From Eupeodes corollae (taxonomy: Eukaryota; Arthropoda; Insecta; Diptera; Syrphidae), in contig NC_079147.1 in NCBI RefSeq assembly GCF_945859685.1, forward strand, positions 106,933,525 through 106,997,524: a stretch of DNA of 64,000 nt, read 5' to 3'. A program made the translations under genes and the position numbers. The notes below the pieces were generated by a model. It had not been told where the DNA came from. It was given only the letters and a program-made list of their open reading frames with translations, and did not search any database. This document shows, one piece after another, positions 1 through 13,025 of this stretch (its first letter is position 1; every line of letters starts with the position of its first letter).

Positions 1-1539
1 TTTTAATTGATAAAACTTTATTTATTTGTATGTCACTCTCGGACTTACAGTTCAATTTTATTTAAAGTCTTGTGTAAAGGTGTTCTTTGTAATATTAGAA
101 AAAGAATGAGGACTTTTTCTTTATGGATACCAAATACAACTTATGATGGACTAGTAACCTTTGTACTAGATTTTTTGTATATACAAATATTATTGGTACT
201 TTCTGCAGGTAAAAGAAAGGCAAGTAAGGTTCCAAGTTTGACATTATTGACACCTGAAAAATTTTGAGTTCAATTACACATACGTCACAGTGTATGATTA
301 CTTTAGGACCTAAAGTAACAATTTAATGTATGAGCAGTAGGACCACCATTATGGGTTAGCACTGAAGTGAAAATAATGAATAATCATTATTGCCTTTTTG
401 GAAATATCTATACAGAGGAGGAATCAATAAAACAGATAAACTAAACCCCACTATGAAGTCTTAACCTCTGCTTTAGGGGGAAATTTAAAATTTTTCAAAA
501 GTAGGATATTCATGGAAAATTTGCATAAGATTTCTTTTCTACGCTAACTAACGTTGCGTGGCGTCGTCGTCGTCGTCGTGCTGCACGAAAATCTCTTTTA
601 ACCTTCGAAACGTGACATGTAGTTTCCAATAATGAGAAAGCCACAAGCATTTTAGATATTTCAGAATTAATGCGCGGTAACAAAACGCGGGGGATATGCA
701 AAAGAGAAAGAAGTCTGCACGCGCAAATATGCTTAGAATTTGTCTATCAATTTTTACTTTATTTTCTTCAAGCCATAAATGTGAGGTTTTCACTCGATCA
801 TCGGATCATCGTTTATAGGAGCTGCGATAGTAGGTAATATAGGTAACTATCAATTGAACACACCATTAATATTATTATCTGCTTTTTTTTTTGTTTTTTG
901 TTGTGTGCTTCTTGGTGTTAAGCATCCAGGTTTTATAGAGCTCTCAATAATGTTGTGAAGGAAAAAACGTGACTTTGAAATTTGTTCTACAATGTACACG
1001 AATATTTTAAAATTAATATTTTGTTTTGTGCCGACACACGGTGCCGATACCAATTTTTGGATAGGTTATCTTAACCAAAATATGAGAAGGTATAGTTTCG
1101 GCAGATTGCGCATCATCTTAAACAGGATGTGACACCGCAGGGAAACAATATTAAACATTTTAAAATCAATTTAAGTTTTCTAGATGATAAAAAGGTTTCC
1201 TAGTCTGTGGGCCAACCATAACGGATAGAAAGATCTGTGACAGATATATGGGATACAAAATATTGGCTAAATGCTTGCTACGGTTAAGGTGATATTTCTC
1301 TCTTTGATTGGCCAATTTACTTGAAGGGCAACTAATTGATATCACGGCTTGCGATAACACGGTCACTAAATTTCCTGAGCAGAAGAGCCATAATAAAGTT
1401 GGCAGGTGTTGCAATTGAAAGCGTCTTTCCAGATATCTTCTTGCTATACATACTCAATTTCTGGCTGAAAACAATCCCTTATCGTACCTAGCTTGCTAAC
1501 GAATAAGGTCGATTATTCTGACCAAAGAATTCACAAAGA
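1..1539. other. No recognised gene
   Basis: Both strands hold only short open frames without family motifs. The sequence is AT-rich and I see no transposase or reverse-transcriptase motif until about 1620. The only structured item is a small CGT-triplet run near 561-580. I cannot say whether this is unique host DNA or very old repeat. Confidence 0.5.
561..580. repeat. (CGT)n trinucleotide microsatellite
   Basis: Six consecutive CGT units are seen directly, ending before a GC-rich stretch. Read on the minus strand they give a short arginine run in an otherwise unremarkable open frame, so no coding meaning is inferred. Confidence 0.85.
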
Positions 1540-2982
1540 ATGGTAAAATGTCAGATAAAGTTGGACATGGGTGATTGCTTAAAACTTGGTTTAGGTCAGC
1601 AATGCAGCTTTCTTGCCATGTTGAAGTTCTTGCTTTACAAGTTAGGCGGAGATCTTACAAAGTGCGAAAATTGGAGAGGAATTTGCATTCTACCTGCCGT
1701 TGCTAAAATAGTAGCAAGAGTCATACTGGAACGCATTAGAGAACACCTTGAGGCCTCACTCGAATCCGAACAAGCATGATTCTGCGTTGGACACTTGGAT
1801 TACATAGACGATGTTTGCTTCCTCTTTCATAGGATCATGGATCTCCATCAAATGACTACAAGTGTGGAGACAGAAGCAGAAGTTTTGGGGCTGAAAATCA
1901 ATTCCGGCACTCGACCATCCTCTTAAATAAATATTTTCTCGCAACCGGTGGAAAAAGTTGAGAGCTTTGAAGTATCGTCTCCATCGAGGGCGAAACCGAA
2001 CAAGACGTCATCTGTCGCATCGGCAAAGCAAAAGCGGCTTTCGGTACGCTGGCGCTGTCGAAAATTTGGAGGAATAATTCTAATAGCTTAGGAACAAGCT
2101 ACGACTGTTTCGCACATATGTCGAATCTGTGCTTCTGTGTAGCACTATTCACATGAGCACGACCAATGAATGGACGAATATTCATCGATTTTGATATTTC
2201 TTTCACATGAGAGTTTTTAATTCGTCGCGAATGAAATTTGATAAGGAGCCACAGCCAAACACCATTCACCACAGAAACAAAAACAAGAATGATTTTTTTA
2301 GGTTAAGTACGCGCGATTAGTTTATTCGTTGGGAGTGTGGATAATGTAGAACGCAAATAAAGTTTGACGGTTCGTATCAACTACAATTTTTTTCACGACT
2401 AATAAACTTGTTTTCTTAAATTTATTAATATATGATATTGAAAAGTAAAAGTATGCATCATAAATCATATAGAAACTATATTGCTATCGTTTTGTTAAGA
2501 ATTTGTGTGGAAATATGTGTTCAAACGTATATAAACTCACATTTTGTAATTCAATTCGTTGGTTGCGCTCATGTGAATAGTACTTATGGGTGCAGCACTT
2601 GGAAGGCTACTTCAGCCATTACAAGAAATATGCAAACCTTTGTGAATAGATGTCTTCGTAACATCCTAAGGATTTTCTGGCCAAATCTTATATCAAATGA
2701 GGTCCTTCATAGACTTTATAATACGAAGGTGTAAATGGCAATGGATTGGACATACGCTTCGAAAAGGTAACGACTGCATTGCAGGCCAAACAATGCAGTG
2801 GAATCCGCTCGCCCATGACAAGGAAGAACTGGACGACCGAGAAGCATATGGGGCAGGACAGTCGAGGTGGATTCAACTCAAGCCAAGAGCTGGAGGGAGC
2901 TGAAGCACGTCTCTGGAAACTGCACAGGATGGTGCTTAGCCGTAGGCCCTATGCCCCTCAAAAGGGTTTCCAACGGACTTAA
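1540..2982 (+). pseudogene. Decayed RTE-like non-LTR reverse transcriptase, split by a MITE
   Basis: Three blocks of one reverse transcriptase are visible. Around 1650-1779 the frame reads CENWRGICILPAVAKIVAR, the usual RT block before the palm. At about 1797-1870 a YIDD variant of the catalytic YADD box is followed by HRIMDLHQM. At about 1965-2130 EGETEQDVICRIGKAKAAF is seen. At 2584-2982 the C-terminal end appears as YGCSTWK, CLRNILRIFWPN and WQWIGHTLRKG. The central palm between the first two blocks is missing, frames change several times and stops are present, so it is dead. Positions 2142-2583 are an inserted inverted-repeat element sitting between VLL and YGC of the C-terminal part. It ends against the tandem block that starts at 2979. 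The order of motifs matches endonuclease-reverse transcriptases of the RTE-like kind; the clade name is from memory. Confidence 0.75.
2142..2583. mobile_element. Short inverted-repeat element (MITE) inside the RT pseudogene
   Basis: The left end begins GCACTATTCACATGAGC and the right end, read on the other strand, begins GTACTATTCACATGAGC. Similarity of the two ends continues through about 33 bp (ACGACCAATGAAT against GCAACCAACGAAT). The interior of about 440 bp has no transposase. The element lies exactly where the RT reading breaks between VLL and YGC, which fixes it as an insertion. The flanks are GTA on the left and TTA on the right, so a 3-bp duplication with one change is possible, but the boundary could shift by a few bases. 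Superfamily is not determined. Confidence 0.75.
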
Positions 2983-4559
2983 CAGGTCTGAGGATCTAAG
3001 TAAATTAAGAAAGTAAAAACTGTGCGTTAAATGTGACTCACAATTAAAATCGTTCCATATTGTTGGAACAACCTTCGAAGTGATTTTGTTTATTTTCACA
3101 TAGGACTTGTTAGGGTTGCTAGTGGTGACATTCATGAGTCTCCTTAACATTGCATATAAGATAGGTCCCTATCAGTGTGGCTTAAGACCAAGAAAGTCCA
3201 CTATCAAACAAATATTCACATTACGGCAGATCTTGGAAAAAACCGATATCCACCATCTCTTACTCGATTTTAAGCTGCATATGATAGCTTCTATAGGGAA
3301 GAGCTCTACAGAGCAATGCCTAGTTTTGGCATCCCTTTCAAACTTATTCGTTTGTGCAGAATGACGATGGAGAATACACGCTACTCTATCAAGGTCGGAA
3401 AAGATCTCACCGATGCATTTGATGTCAAAAAAGGTTTTAGACAGGGCGATGCACTCTCATGCGACTTCTTCAATATCGTTCTGGAAAGAATTGTGCAAAA
3501 CTCAACCGTCAACACTAGAGGCACAATCTTCCAAAGGTCCATCCAATAACAAGGATACGCATGTGATATTGACATAATTGAAAGATCAAAGCGTGATGTC
3601 AGTGTAGCGTTTTTGAAGCGAAGAAGATGGGTTTAGTGCTCAATGAATTCAAAACCAAGTAAATGTCATCAAAAAAGGACATTGAACAACGACTTCTTGG
3701 ACAAAACGTCACCATGGACAGCTATAACTTTGAGGTAGTTGAGGACTTTGTCTACCTAGTCGCCGCTATAAACACAGACAATGGCACCAGCGCTGAAATC
3801 AAACGAAGAATAGCTCTTGCAAATCGCTGTTTCTTTTGACTTAGAGGGCAATTGAGTAGTAAAGTCCTCTCTCAAGCGTCTAAAATGACCATCTATCAGA
3901 CACTCATCGTCCCGGTTCTCATTTATGGCGCTGAGGCCTGGACCCAGTCCAAGAAAGATGAGAGCTTCTCAGGATGCTTCGAGAGAAAAATTCTTCGGGT
4001 GATTTTTGGTCCCTTCTGCAGGAGAATGAAGGAGAATATATAACGACGAACTGTACTTTCTGTAGAAAAACACTGACTTAGTTAACAGAATTAAAGTCCA
4101 ACGGCTTGATGGCTGAGTCATGGAGAGCGAATGGACATCAACAATCCAATTCCGAGTAAGACCGCGACTGAGGTGGCACACGCAGGTGGGTAAAGACCTC
4201 AACCAACTTGGCGTGCGAAACTGGAGACACCTAGCTAGGGACCTAGCTGGCTGGGAACGCATATTGGATGAGGCCAATATACAGGCCAACTGTAGCGCTA
4301 CCTTAAGTAAGTAAGTAGTGACATCCCATCAATAACTTAACTTAATGATGATAGTTATAAGAAATTAAGCTAAGTACAGAAGATTTGCATAAATCATTGT
4401 ATTGTCACACCTGCCAGAAAAAACAAAACAATTATTTAAATGTTTTCCAATAGTTAAACTTTTTATTTATGCCATGTGAGCATATTTCCAAAAACGTCAT
4501 TGTCAGCCAAAAAAAAATCTTGTACTAATACTCGTAGTATTTAGTCAGTGTGTTTATTT
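2979..4559. repeat. Tandem duplication, copy 1 (1581 bp)
   Basis: This block recurs at 4569-6149 with an offset of exactly 1590 bases. All six open frames I compared in the two copies are identical residue for residue, and the nucleotide lines match wherever inspected. Homology starts at TTAACAGGTCTGAGG and ends at GTCAGTGTGTTTATTT. It holds about 150 bp of unrecognised flank, an RTE copy with its TAAG tail, and about 235 bp of further flank, so this is duplication of a genomic segment and not two retrotransposition events. Confidence 0.95.
3132..4313 (+). pseudogene. RTE-like LINE, 5'-truncated dead copy A
   Basis: Fragments read SLLNIAYKI, GPYQCGLRPRKSTIKQIF, IRLCRMTMENTRYS, VKKGFRQGDALSCDFFN, then YGAEAWTQSK and WRHLARDLAGWERIL: an RT palm followed by the usual long C-terminal tail. 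The catalytic box reads YACD instead of YADD and lies after a stop codon; about 20 residues are missing between IAYKI and GPYQC, and there are several frame changes. The 3' end is CGCTACCTTAAGTAAGTAAG, a short tandem tail typical of RTE-type elements. An 11-bp imperfect duplication, agtggtgacat at 3121-3131 and agtagtgacat at 4314-4324, flanks it and marks 5' truncation on insertion. It is shared with other copies at 22.6, 27.3, 42.9 and 49.5 kb. Clade assignment is by motif memory. Confidence 0.85.
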
Positions 4560-4568
4560 ACATTAACA

Positions 4569-6149
4569 TTAACAGGTCTGAGGATCTAAGTAAATTAAGA
4601 AAGTAAAAACTGTGCGTTAAATGTGACTCACAATTAAAATCGTTCCATATTGTTGGAACAACCTTCGAAGTGATTTTGTTTATTTTCACATAGGACTTGT
4701 TAGGGTTGCTAGTGGTGACATTCATGAGTCTCCTTAACATTGCATATAAGATAGGTCCCTATCAGTGTGGCTTAAGACCAAGAAAGTCCACTATCAAACA
4801 AATATTCACATTACGGCAGATCTTGGAAAAAACCGATATCCACCATCTCTTACTCGATTTTAAGCTGCATATGATAGCTTCTATAGGGAAGAGCTCTACA
4901 GAGCAATGCCTAGTTTTGGCATCCCTTTCAAACTTATTCGTTTGTGCAGAATGACGATGGAGAATACACGCTACTCTATCAAGGTCGGAAAAGATCTCAC
5001 CGATGCATTTGATGTCAAAAAAGGTTTTAGACAGGGCGATGCACTCTCATGCGACTTCTTCAATATCGTTCTGGAAAGAATTGTGCAAAACTCAACCGTC
5101 AACACTAGAGGCACAATCTTCCAAAGGTCCATCCAATAACAAGGATACGCATGTGATATTGACATAATTGAAAGATCAAAGCGTGATGTCAGTGTAGCGT
5201 TTTTGAAGCGAAGAAGATGGGTTTAGTGCTCAATGAATTCAAAACCAAGTAAATGTCATCAAAAAAGGACATTGAACAACGACTTCTTGGACAAAACGTC
5301 ACCATGGACAGCTATAACTTTGAGGTAGTTGAGGACTTTGTCTACCTAGTCGCCGCTATAAACACAGACAATGGCACCAGCGCTGAAATCAAACGAAGAA
5401 TAGCTCTTGCAAATCGCTGTTTCTTTTGACTTAGAGGGCAATTGAGTAGTAAAGTCCTCTCTCAAGCGTCTAAAATGACCATCTATCAGACACTCATCGT
5501 CCCGGTTCTCATTTATGGCGCTGAGGCCTGGACCCAGTCCAAGAAAGATGAGAGCTTCTCAGGATGCTTCGAGAGAAAAATTCTTCGGGTGATTTTTGGT
5601 CCCTTCTGCAGGAGAATGAAGGAGAATATATAACGACGAACTGTACTTTCTGTAGAAAAACACTGACTTAGTTAACAGAATTAAAGTCCAACGGCTTGAT
5701 GGCTGAGTCATGGAGAGCGAATGGACATCAACAATCCAATTCCGAGTAAGACCGCGACTGAGGTGGCACACGCAGGTGGGTAAAGACCTCAACCAACTTG
5801 GCGTGCGAAACTGGAGACACCTAGCTAGGGACCTAGCTGGCTGGGAACGCATATTGGATGAGGCCAATATACAGGCCAACTGTAGCGCTACCTTAAGTAA
5901 GTAAGTAGTGACATCCCATCAATAACTTAACTTAATGATGATAGTTATAAGAAATTAAGCTAAGTACAGAAGATTTGCATAAATCATTGTATTGTCACAC
6001 CTGCCAGAAAAAACAAAACAATTATTTAAATGTTTTCCAATAGTTAAACTTTTTATTTATGCCATGTGAGCATATTTCCAAAAACGTCATTGTCAGCCAA
6101 AAAAAAATCTTGTACTAATACTCGTAGTATTTAGTCAGTGTGTTTATTT
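4569..6149. repeat. Tandem duplication, copy 2 (1581 bp)
   Basis: Second copy of the block at 2979-4559, separated from it by nine bases (4560-4568, acattaaca). After 6149 the sequence departs from copy 1. The joint reads cattaacattaacag, a small repeated motif that could be filler at a break-induced joint. An assembly artefact from the two haplotypes or from read overlap is equally possible. Confidence 0.95.
4722..5903 (+). pseudogene. RTE-like LINE, dead copy A' (duplicate)
   Basis: Same element as at 3132-4313, carried along in the tandem duplication. It has the same truncation, the same YACD box, the same stops and the same TAAG-repeat tail. Nothing suggests an independent insertion. Confidence 0.85.
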
Positions 6150-7737
6150 GTTTGTCCATCCTTTGCGTCGCATCGGATTTTTTGTGTGCAGGTAGTTATA
6201 AGTCAGAGTGTTTTAAACTACTTTTTACCTGGGGTAAAATATCTCATTTACAGCTCATTTCAGGAGATCCACCGGTAACACTTAAATTATGTAGATATTA
6301 ATTCTATTTTTTTTAGAACTCTGATTAATAGATATCATTAGGTGCTGCCTGCTTTTTGACCTATCATCGTTGCCTATCATAAGACGTTTCTTTTAATCGC
6401 ATTAAGTCACGAAACTATGTTGATGGTCGCTTTGAAGGCGAAGCTGGGTATGTTATGTATGGTGGCACTAAAGGAAGATTTTTGTAGTTCAGTAAACAGT
6501 ACCCGTGTTTTTTTGGCATTATAAATAGTATAGTAGAATATTATCTAGAAAGCCCATCGGCAGTAGCCAGATATATATCAGAATAAAAATAAAAAAAAAC
6601 TCACAAATACAAGAACATTTTGTGAAAATCAAAAGTTAAAATTAACTTCAGCAAAAAAAAACTGACTAAAAATATTAAAATGGACAATTTTCAAGAAGAA
6701 ATGATAAGAAAACATTTGGAAATTGAGATTATATAAAAAAAGTTAATTTAACAATTGCTTCAAGTAAGGGGTTTGTTCCTAGACTACTACATTAACATGT
6801 GGTGTAGAAGCGGGCTTGAAGATCGCCTCAATTCTTCATATACCTGAACCGAATTGAAATGAGCTGGATTCGACTCGATTTCAGTCGGGGATCGGAGTCG
6901 ATTCAAAATTTCTGAAGAAAAACCTGTGTTGAGGAGTTGGTTTTACAGATAATGCGTTATAATCTGTTTATTTGCATGTTTGTGTACAAAAAATATAGTT
7001 TTGTTTTGATCAAATTAAAAACAAAGCACATGGAGTAGGTAGCGTATTCTAATATGGTGCTGAACTAATCAGTTCTTAATTGTTTAACATGAATCAAAGT
7101 ATCTCACTACTACTTCAAAAATCGAAAACATCGAAACACCATTTGCATTTTAGAAAGTGCTGTCATACTTTATCATTTTTAAATCTTCCTGTGCGGTGGA
7201 AACCCCAACAAGATTTATTTAATCCAAACTAAGATAAACCTTTGGTGGAAACATAGCAAAGCTTAATTATCTTTTTATTGTTTTCTATTGCAAAATAAGC
7301 CCAGTTAGTCCATTTTCATTAACAACACTAAATAATATCAACAGTAACAGATTGATTTTTTTCCCCAATTGAAAACACATACATAATTCCAAATGCACAA
7401 CAACTCAACGAACACAGCCATCGGGATACGAATACAATATCAATCGTACCAACATTTGAAAACGAAATCACATAAGATCCATCCGAGACTCGTATAAATG
7501 TCAAAAACCCATCCATAGTAAGATTCTACTCTAAATTTTATTGGTGGTGTTCACACTATGGATATTGTTTTTGTTATTCGTGTAAAATCCTACTAAAACA
7601 CGGGTATTGTTGAAGAGGTGGATTGTAACAGGCTAATTCGACAGAACATGGTTTGTAAAAATATCAATTAATGCACCGGTGTTCTAGTGATGTAAATGTT
7701 TGCGCTATAGTTCTGTCATTTTCAAAGCCCTTTTTTG
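6150..7737. other. No recognised gene, AT-rich
   Basis: Long A/T runs and only short open frames. I see no RT, transposase or SINE motif and no tandem structure. Confidence 0.5.
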
Positions 7738-8474
7738 GTCAGATCAGAAGAGGTGAATAATTTCTTGCCCCGTCGGAGAAATCCTAAACACCTAGCAGGA
7801 TTTTTGGCAATGTCGAATATGCGATCATTCCGAAGGACAAGGATATGAAAAACTGAGAGTACTGTGGTTAGCGAAACAGTTAAATGGATTAGAATTGGCA
7901 AACAAGAGATAGTTAATGAATATCAGGATGAGAAGCTGGAGCGCTGGGGAACACCAGCATTTTTTTTTTAAATTTCAGTCTTAAAACTATCCAATACAAC
8001 TTGTATTGAACGGTTACAAAGGTAGTTTCTAATAACGAAGAAGAGATTTATCAATAAGAAATAATAGAGTTTGGTTCCAAACTCTATCAAATGCTTTTGA
8101 AATGTCAAGTGCAATAATCTTCCTTTTTCCAAAACAACGTAGAAATTCGTTCCACTGTTTGGTAAGATAAACCATGAGATCATTATAAGCTGACTTCAGC
8201 GTTTCCATGACCTTGGAACATGAGTGCTATCGGACGAAACTTGGAGGGGGAGGAGGATTCGAATTTTTAGGGACAGACTGGGCAAATGCTGTTTTCCATC
8301 CGCTAAAAAAGAGACATGTAGGCAGTGACTTTGACACAGTTGAAGAACAATGGCAGGGATTCCATCCGGGCCAGCCAGACCATAAATCAGCTTGTCATAT
8401 GAAAATGAAGTTCTAATACCTCGGAACAAAATCCGCCAAATTAGACTAATTTTCCAAACGTCATATCTTAGCAC
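7738..8474 (-). pseudogene. Jockey-like LINE RT, decayed copy
   Basis: On the minus strand the upper part reads GPDGIPAIVLQ, the conserved block before the RT palm. The nucleotide sequence at 7738-7838 and 7850-8035 then follows the copy at 20300-21396, including the coding end of the CIQVVLD block and the run around aacttcttgca. An internal deletion removes the part corresponding to about 20944-21205 of the better copy. Stops and frame changes are frequent. It lacks the 3' end, so it is truncated on both sides. The same family at 20.3 kb is much better preserved. Confidence 0.75.
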
Positions 8475-11400
8475 CTAATTGCAACATCTTAATAAAATAT
8501 TCATTACAATATTTTTACCTATTCTCAGCTCATTGGCGGCTATATGGTAAGAATACTGGACAATATTTTAAGACCTTACAAACGCCTGTCATTAGCATTG
8601 GGGAAGTAAGAAATGAGTTTAAAGTGAGATTAAATGATGAAAACTAAAAAAGATGAGCGTAAAAAGAGTCCAATCTCGTTTTGGGTAGGGTATCTTGGAA
8701 AGGTGGATTTTTAGATACCTTGTTGAACGAGTTGGATACTTGTATTGAGATAGCTGTCAAAAAATAAAAACAACTTTCAGCTCTTCACAAAAAACAGAGA
8801 AACATTAAGCTTCGAAGTCAAAATTGCTGTAAGATAAAACATTTAATGGATAATTCAACTGGTTCGTCGGACGACGATGAATTGATAGGAGCGTAACAAT
8901 TTAATAAATAAGAGATAACCTTAATCTGTAATCTATGTTAAATTTCCCCTTAGCTCAATTGGAATTCTATACGAACAATAATTTACTTGCGAAATCTCCG
9001 GTTTTAAACGATTTCTGTTTAACATAAAACTATCCTAACAGAAACGAGGACTATTAAGAAGTAACAATACCTAGATAAAGTTTGGAAAAATTTCGATCTC
9101 ATTTCCAAATGAGCAGAAGTTGCTTTGCGGTAAGATTTTGAGTTGGTTTATTCACAGTAGATAAAGTTTTAGTTAAATGTTGGGACTAACTCAAGAACTT
9201 TTGTTGCATGATATATCCTTTTGGTTATCCAACGCTTCTATAAAAAATATTCAAGGAGCACCATACACTAGAAAAGCCAATAAAATGTCTTTATATCTTT
9301 ATAATGAATTGCTTATTAACGATTTCAAATTATTAGGATCTCTTGGATACCTATGGATTCCTTTTTTGACATCTCAGCTGTTGTTGATCAGCTGTTATTT
9401 TACACGTAACACACTAACAAATAGTTATCCGGATTCCCTATCTGTCTGAGATTAAACGCAGCCATTGTGACCGCACTGATTTTAAATTGAGTTTGACAGT
9501 TGTGTGATAGTTTAAGGGTGCCGTCACATTAGAAGTACCTTGAGTCTTGCAATCAGGAATATACAAAATTGTTTCTATAGGTAAATCACGTAAATATGAC
9601 AGTTGAAATGTATTCTTAAGGATTTGATGACGAAACACGAATCTTTGAGAAATTCTTTATTTTAGTAAATGCGAAAAAATTCTTATTCTGTACGAAAAAA
9701 GCAATCATGAGTTATTTTCTAAGATGGTTTTTTAGGTATGAACAGACAAACGTTCATAAGCTCTAAGGAATTTTCACTGTCACCTTACTCGATAAAAGAA
9801 GTATACCTTACCTTTATCCAGAAATAGTTAGTTATAGATACGTTCATACTCTCTAGCATATTACCTACCTTAAGACCATATCATTTTAAAGGCAACTTGA
9901 CCCGGAAGACTGGAGTTTTCATTCTTTAAAAAGCTATAGCTTCACAGTTTTTGTTCCATAATGGAAGTTGGAGCATGTATCATATATTCTCGAAAGAGGT
10001 AACACTATATTTATTAGAGACAAATGCGACCTGCTACTTCTTATTAGAAATTATACCTATAAGCTATATCTTGCCATGAATTCACCTTAAGTCCAGACTT
10101 CTTTCCATATAAAATACACTTTATTAAGTCGAACTATTTTTCGTAGATACGTATGTATAACGTAAAACACATCAATATTATCTTTGATTGAAACCAGGTG
10201 CGTAAATGCGGATTGTGATTCATAACAAAATATAAGCCCATTGATATAAAATGGTAAAGAGTTACTATAACCTAATAGGCATAAAAGAACTTATTCGTCT
10301 AGACCATGAGCGGACTATAATATAAAAATGGAAATGAGAAATAGCTTAAGTAAACGCAAACAAACATTCCTTTAACGATTCTCTTTACGGACGTGGACGG
10401 ACAGACCCATGATCTGGCACAAAAAAGAACTTTTCAACTAGGCACTTGTACCTCTATAGTATAGAATGATAACCTCATAGAGGTATACCGCCTAAGCAGG
10501 GATATTGATGAGTCGGTCTTCATATTTACTTGTCCGATTCTATTGAACAAATAATAACAAAGCTGACGCACCCATCATGGTCCATCCTGCATTGTGGATG
10601 GTCATTTCAGAACTTTGTATGCGGTGGCTAAATAGTTTTTCTATTTCTTCTTCTTTTTATTAAGGTGAGACTTCATTTCATCTTTGTGGAAGATTTTCCT
10701 TTGATTGGTGGAACAAACAAAATGTATCTCTACAAGAATTTCTCTCATCATCGAAGATGGTAATAACCATATTCATATGAAATGGAATAACCATTCAACC
10801 GTTAATCACAGCATCCTGATGAGTATGGTCTCTTATAGCTCTATACACATTGTTCGTAAGACAACATAATGTACCAATACAAAATAATAAGAGAATGAAA
10901 TTTATTTTCATAAAACATATTTATGAATAAGCAGCTTTCAACCTGACAGTTACCTTCCTGTTATCTTACAATTAAGTTGCAGGTTGGTAAAACATTTAAT
11001 TTACCAATATCTTTCAATTTATTGTCAGAAATTGTTGACATATTAGTGTCAGATAGCTAAATACAAACTAACGGAGAGAATGGTTTATTTTCCTGCAACC
11101 CTTTATACACGCAACTTATTTTTCTTCTTATTGGTATGTAATTATCTGACATTTAAAAAATGTGTATCATTTGGCCAGTTTATTGTATTCAAATTTTTGA
11201 GAATTTTATCACACGGATTGACAGAGCAGGAGAATGAAATATAAACATAATTTATTATTTATTCTCACCTAGCAATCAAATTTGTACTTCATTTCATAGA
11301 TTTTGTTAGAAATTTTGTTTATATCTAGGTGGCTGGCTCTAAATTGTCAATGATTTCGATTGGATTGCTGCTACCTATTCGTCGTATCTTCCTATATGAG

Positions 11401-11559
11401 CCTCTTGCAAATTTAGGACCCCTAAATGCGATTTACGACAGCAAATTGAAAACGGATGCAAAAAGCTTCGTTGGATCAATTCAAAATCCCATATCGATAG
11501 AAGAAATCTTCTTCAACACCCAATCAATCCTTCAAGTCTGGTTTCAAACACAGTAGATG
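8475..11559. other. No recognised gene
   Basis: AT-rich, with open frames of at most about 90 codons and no motif I can place. The 90-codon plus-strand frame at 9177-9449 has no recognisable domain and no splice or start context that would make me call it a gene. Confidence 0.5.
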
Positions 11560-12912
11560 GCTCAACGGATTTAAGTTTTGAAACCATCAGAATATCAGCT
11601 GTCATAAGTTCTCACAATAAAGCAAATATCTATAAATCTTGTTGGTATGACGAAGAATGTAGGAGAAGTAGAAAAAAATCTTTCGCGTTTCTTAAAATCT
11701 TTAGAAAAAACAATAATTTGGTCTCTAAGTCCCTATATCTTCAGGCAAATAATTCGTACAGAAGATTCTGTAGCCTCAAAAAACAACAATATCTAAAAAA
11801 CGGGGCGTTGAATCTCATACTTTGTAATTATTCTAGATCATTTTGTTCAAATGTAAAAATTCTAGCTGGCCGAAATAATAAGCAATGGTCTCTGCTATTG
11901 ATGTTGATACAATAGCTACTTACTTCAAAACACTTCTCATAGCAGACCCTGGTCAAATGAACATAAGTTTTGCACTACCATTCGCTTACATACATGTATT
12001 GATGAGTTAGATTCCCGATTTTCAATGCAAGAGCTAATAGTGGCTTTGAAAAAAATGAAGGATAATAAGGCTCCGGGTTTATATGTCATACCGGCCAATT
12101 TTTATAAAAATGCCACCTCATAGTTCCAAGAACGAATTTTACTTTTAATAAACAAGGTGTTTATAGATGAGATAATTCCAAATAAAAAAAAGAATCTCTA
12201 TGCATTTTTTGTAGATTTCGAAGCCGCCTTTGACACTATAAACAGAAGGTTACTACTTTTCCTATACAGGTATAGGCATGTCTACAAAGTTCATAAGAAT
12301 ATATGAACAACTAATATCAAATACAAGTTCAGTAGTAAAAATTGGTATGAGATTGTCAAATCAATTTAAATCTGAAACGGGGGTACCACAGGGTTGCATT
12401 TTGAGTCCCTTGATTTTTTCCCTCTTCATTAATGACATTGAAGATCAAATTCCAGGTGGTGTTATTTTTGGAGATTAACTTATTAAGGTGCTTTTATATG
12501 CAAATGTCATATTAACCGATAATCCTTGACGGCTCAAACATAGAAGTAGTGACTGATTACAAATAAATAGGATTTACTATAACACATAACCTAAATCTTG
12601 GAGCTCATTTTAAAGACAAAGTGAGGGTAGCAAAAGCAGCTATCAATTGTATGTGGTCAAACGTATTTTCAGACTCCCTGCTAATACACCAAACTACACT
12701 ATTTACATTGAATCTGGCCTGCCCCAATTTACTTAAAAAACCTCATTGCTAATGCAATCAGGCTGAAAATATTTCTCATTTCTTAGCGTTTTGTGCAATC
12801 ATACAGGAAATCCGAAGATTATATTTTTTTACAACTGAAAGATGTTTTTGCAATTTTAAATGGAGAAAGTGGATAGCTAAACTAAAAGCCCTATTTGTGT
12901 ATTGAAACACTT
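11560..12912 (+). pseudogene. LINE reverse transcriptase (CCHC family), decayed copy 1
   Basis: Blocks in order: YDEECRRSRKKSFAFLK near 11645, DNKAPGLYVIPANFYK near 12060-12110, NLYAFFVDFEAAFDTINRR at about 12190-12250, GVPQGCILSPLIFSLFIND at about 12376-12440, LLYANVIL near 12490 where the catalytic YADD should be, and RLPANTPNYTIYIESGL near 12670-12720. About 80 residues are missing between the finger block (ending near 12180) and the AFFVDF block. The catalytic pair is lost (YANV), and stops and frame changes are numerous. The NTPNY...ESGL block also occurs in the copies near 29380 and 62160, so these belong to one family. It ends in an AT-rich run at about 12940. Confidence 0.8.
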
Positions 12913-12939
12913 TAAATAACTTTTTATATATACCTTCGT

Positions 12940-13025
12940 TCTTATTTATAATAATTATATAATTATTATTTATTATAATTGTAATAATTTTGTATGTACA
13001 TATAATTAATATTATATATTAAAAG
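12940..13025. repeat. AT-rich low-complexity run after LINE 3' end
   Basis: Irregular TAATTAT-type repeats follow the LINE copy directly and may be its expanded 3' tail. The stretch to 13560 shows nothing else recognisable. Confidence 0.5.
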
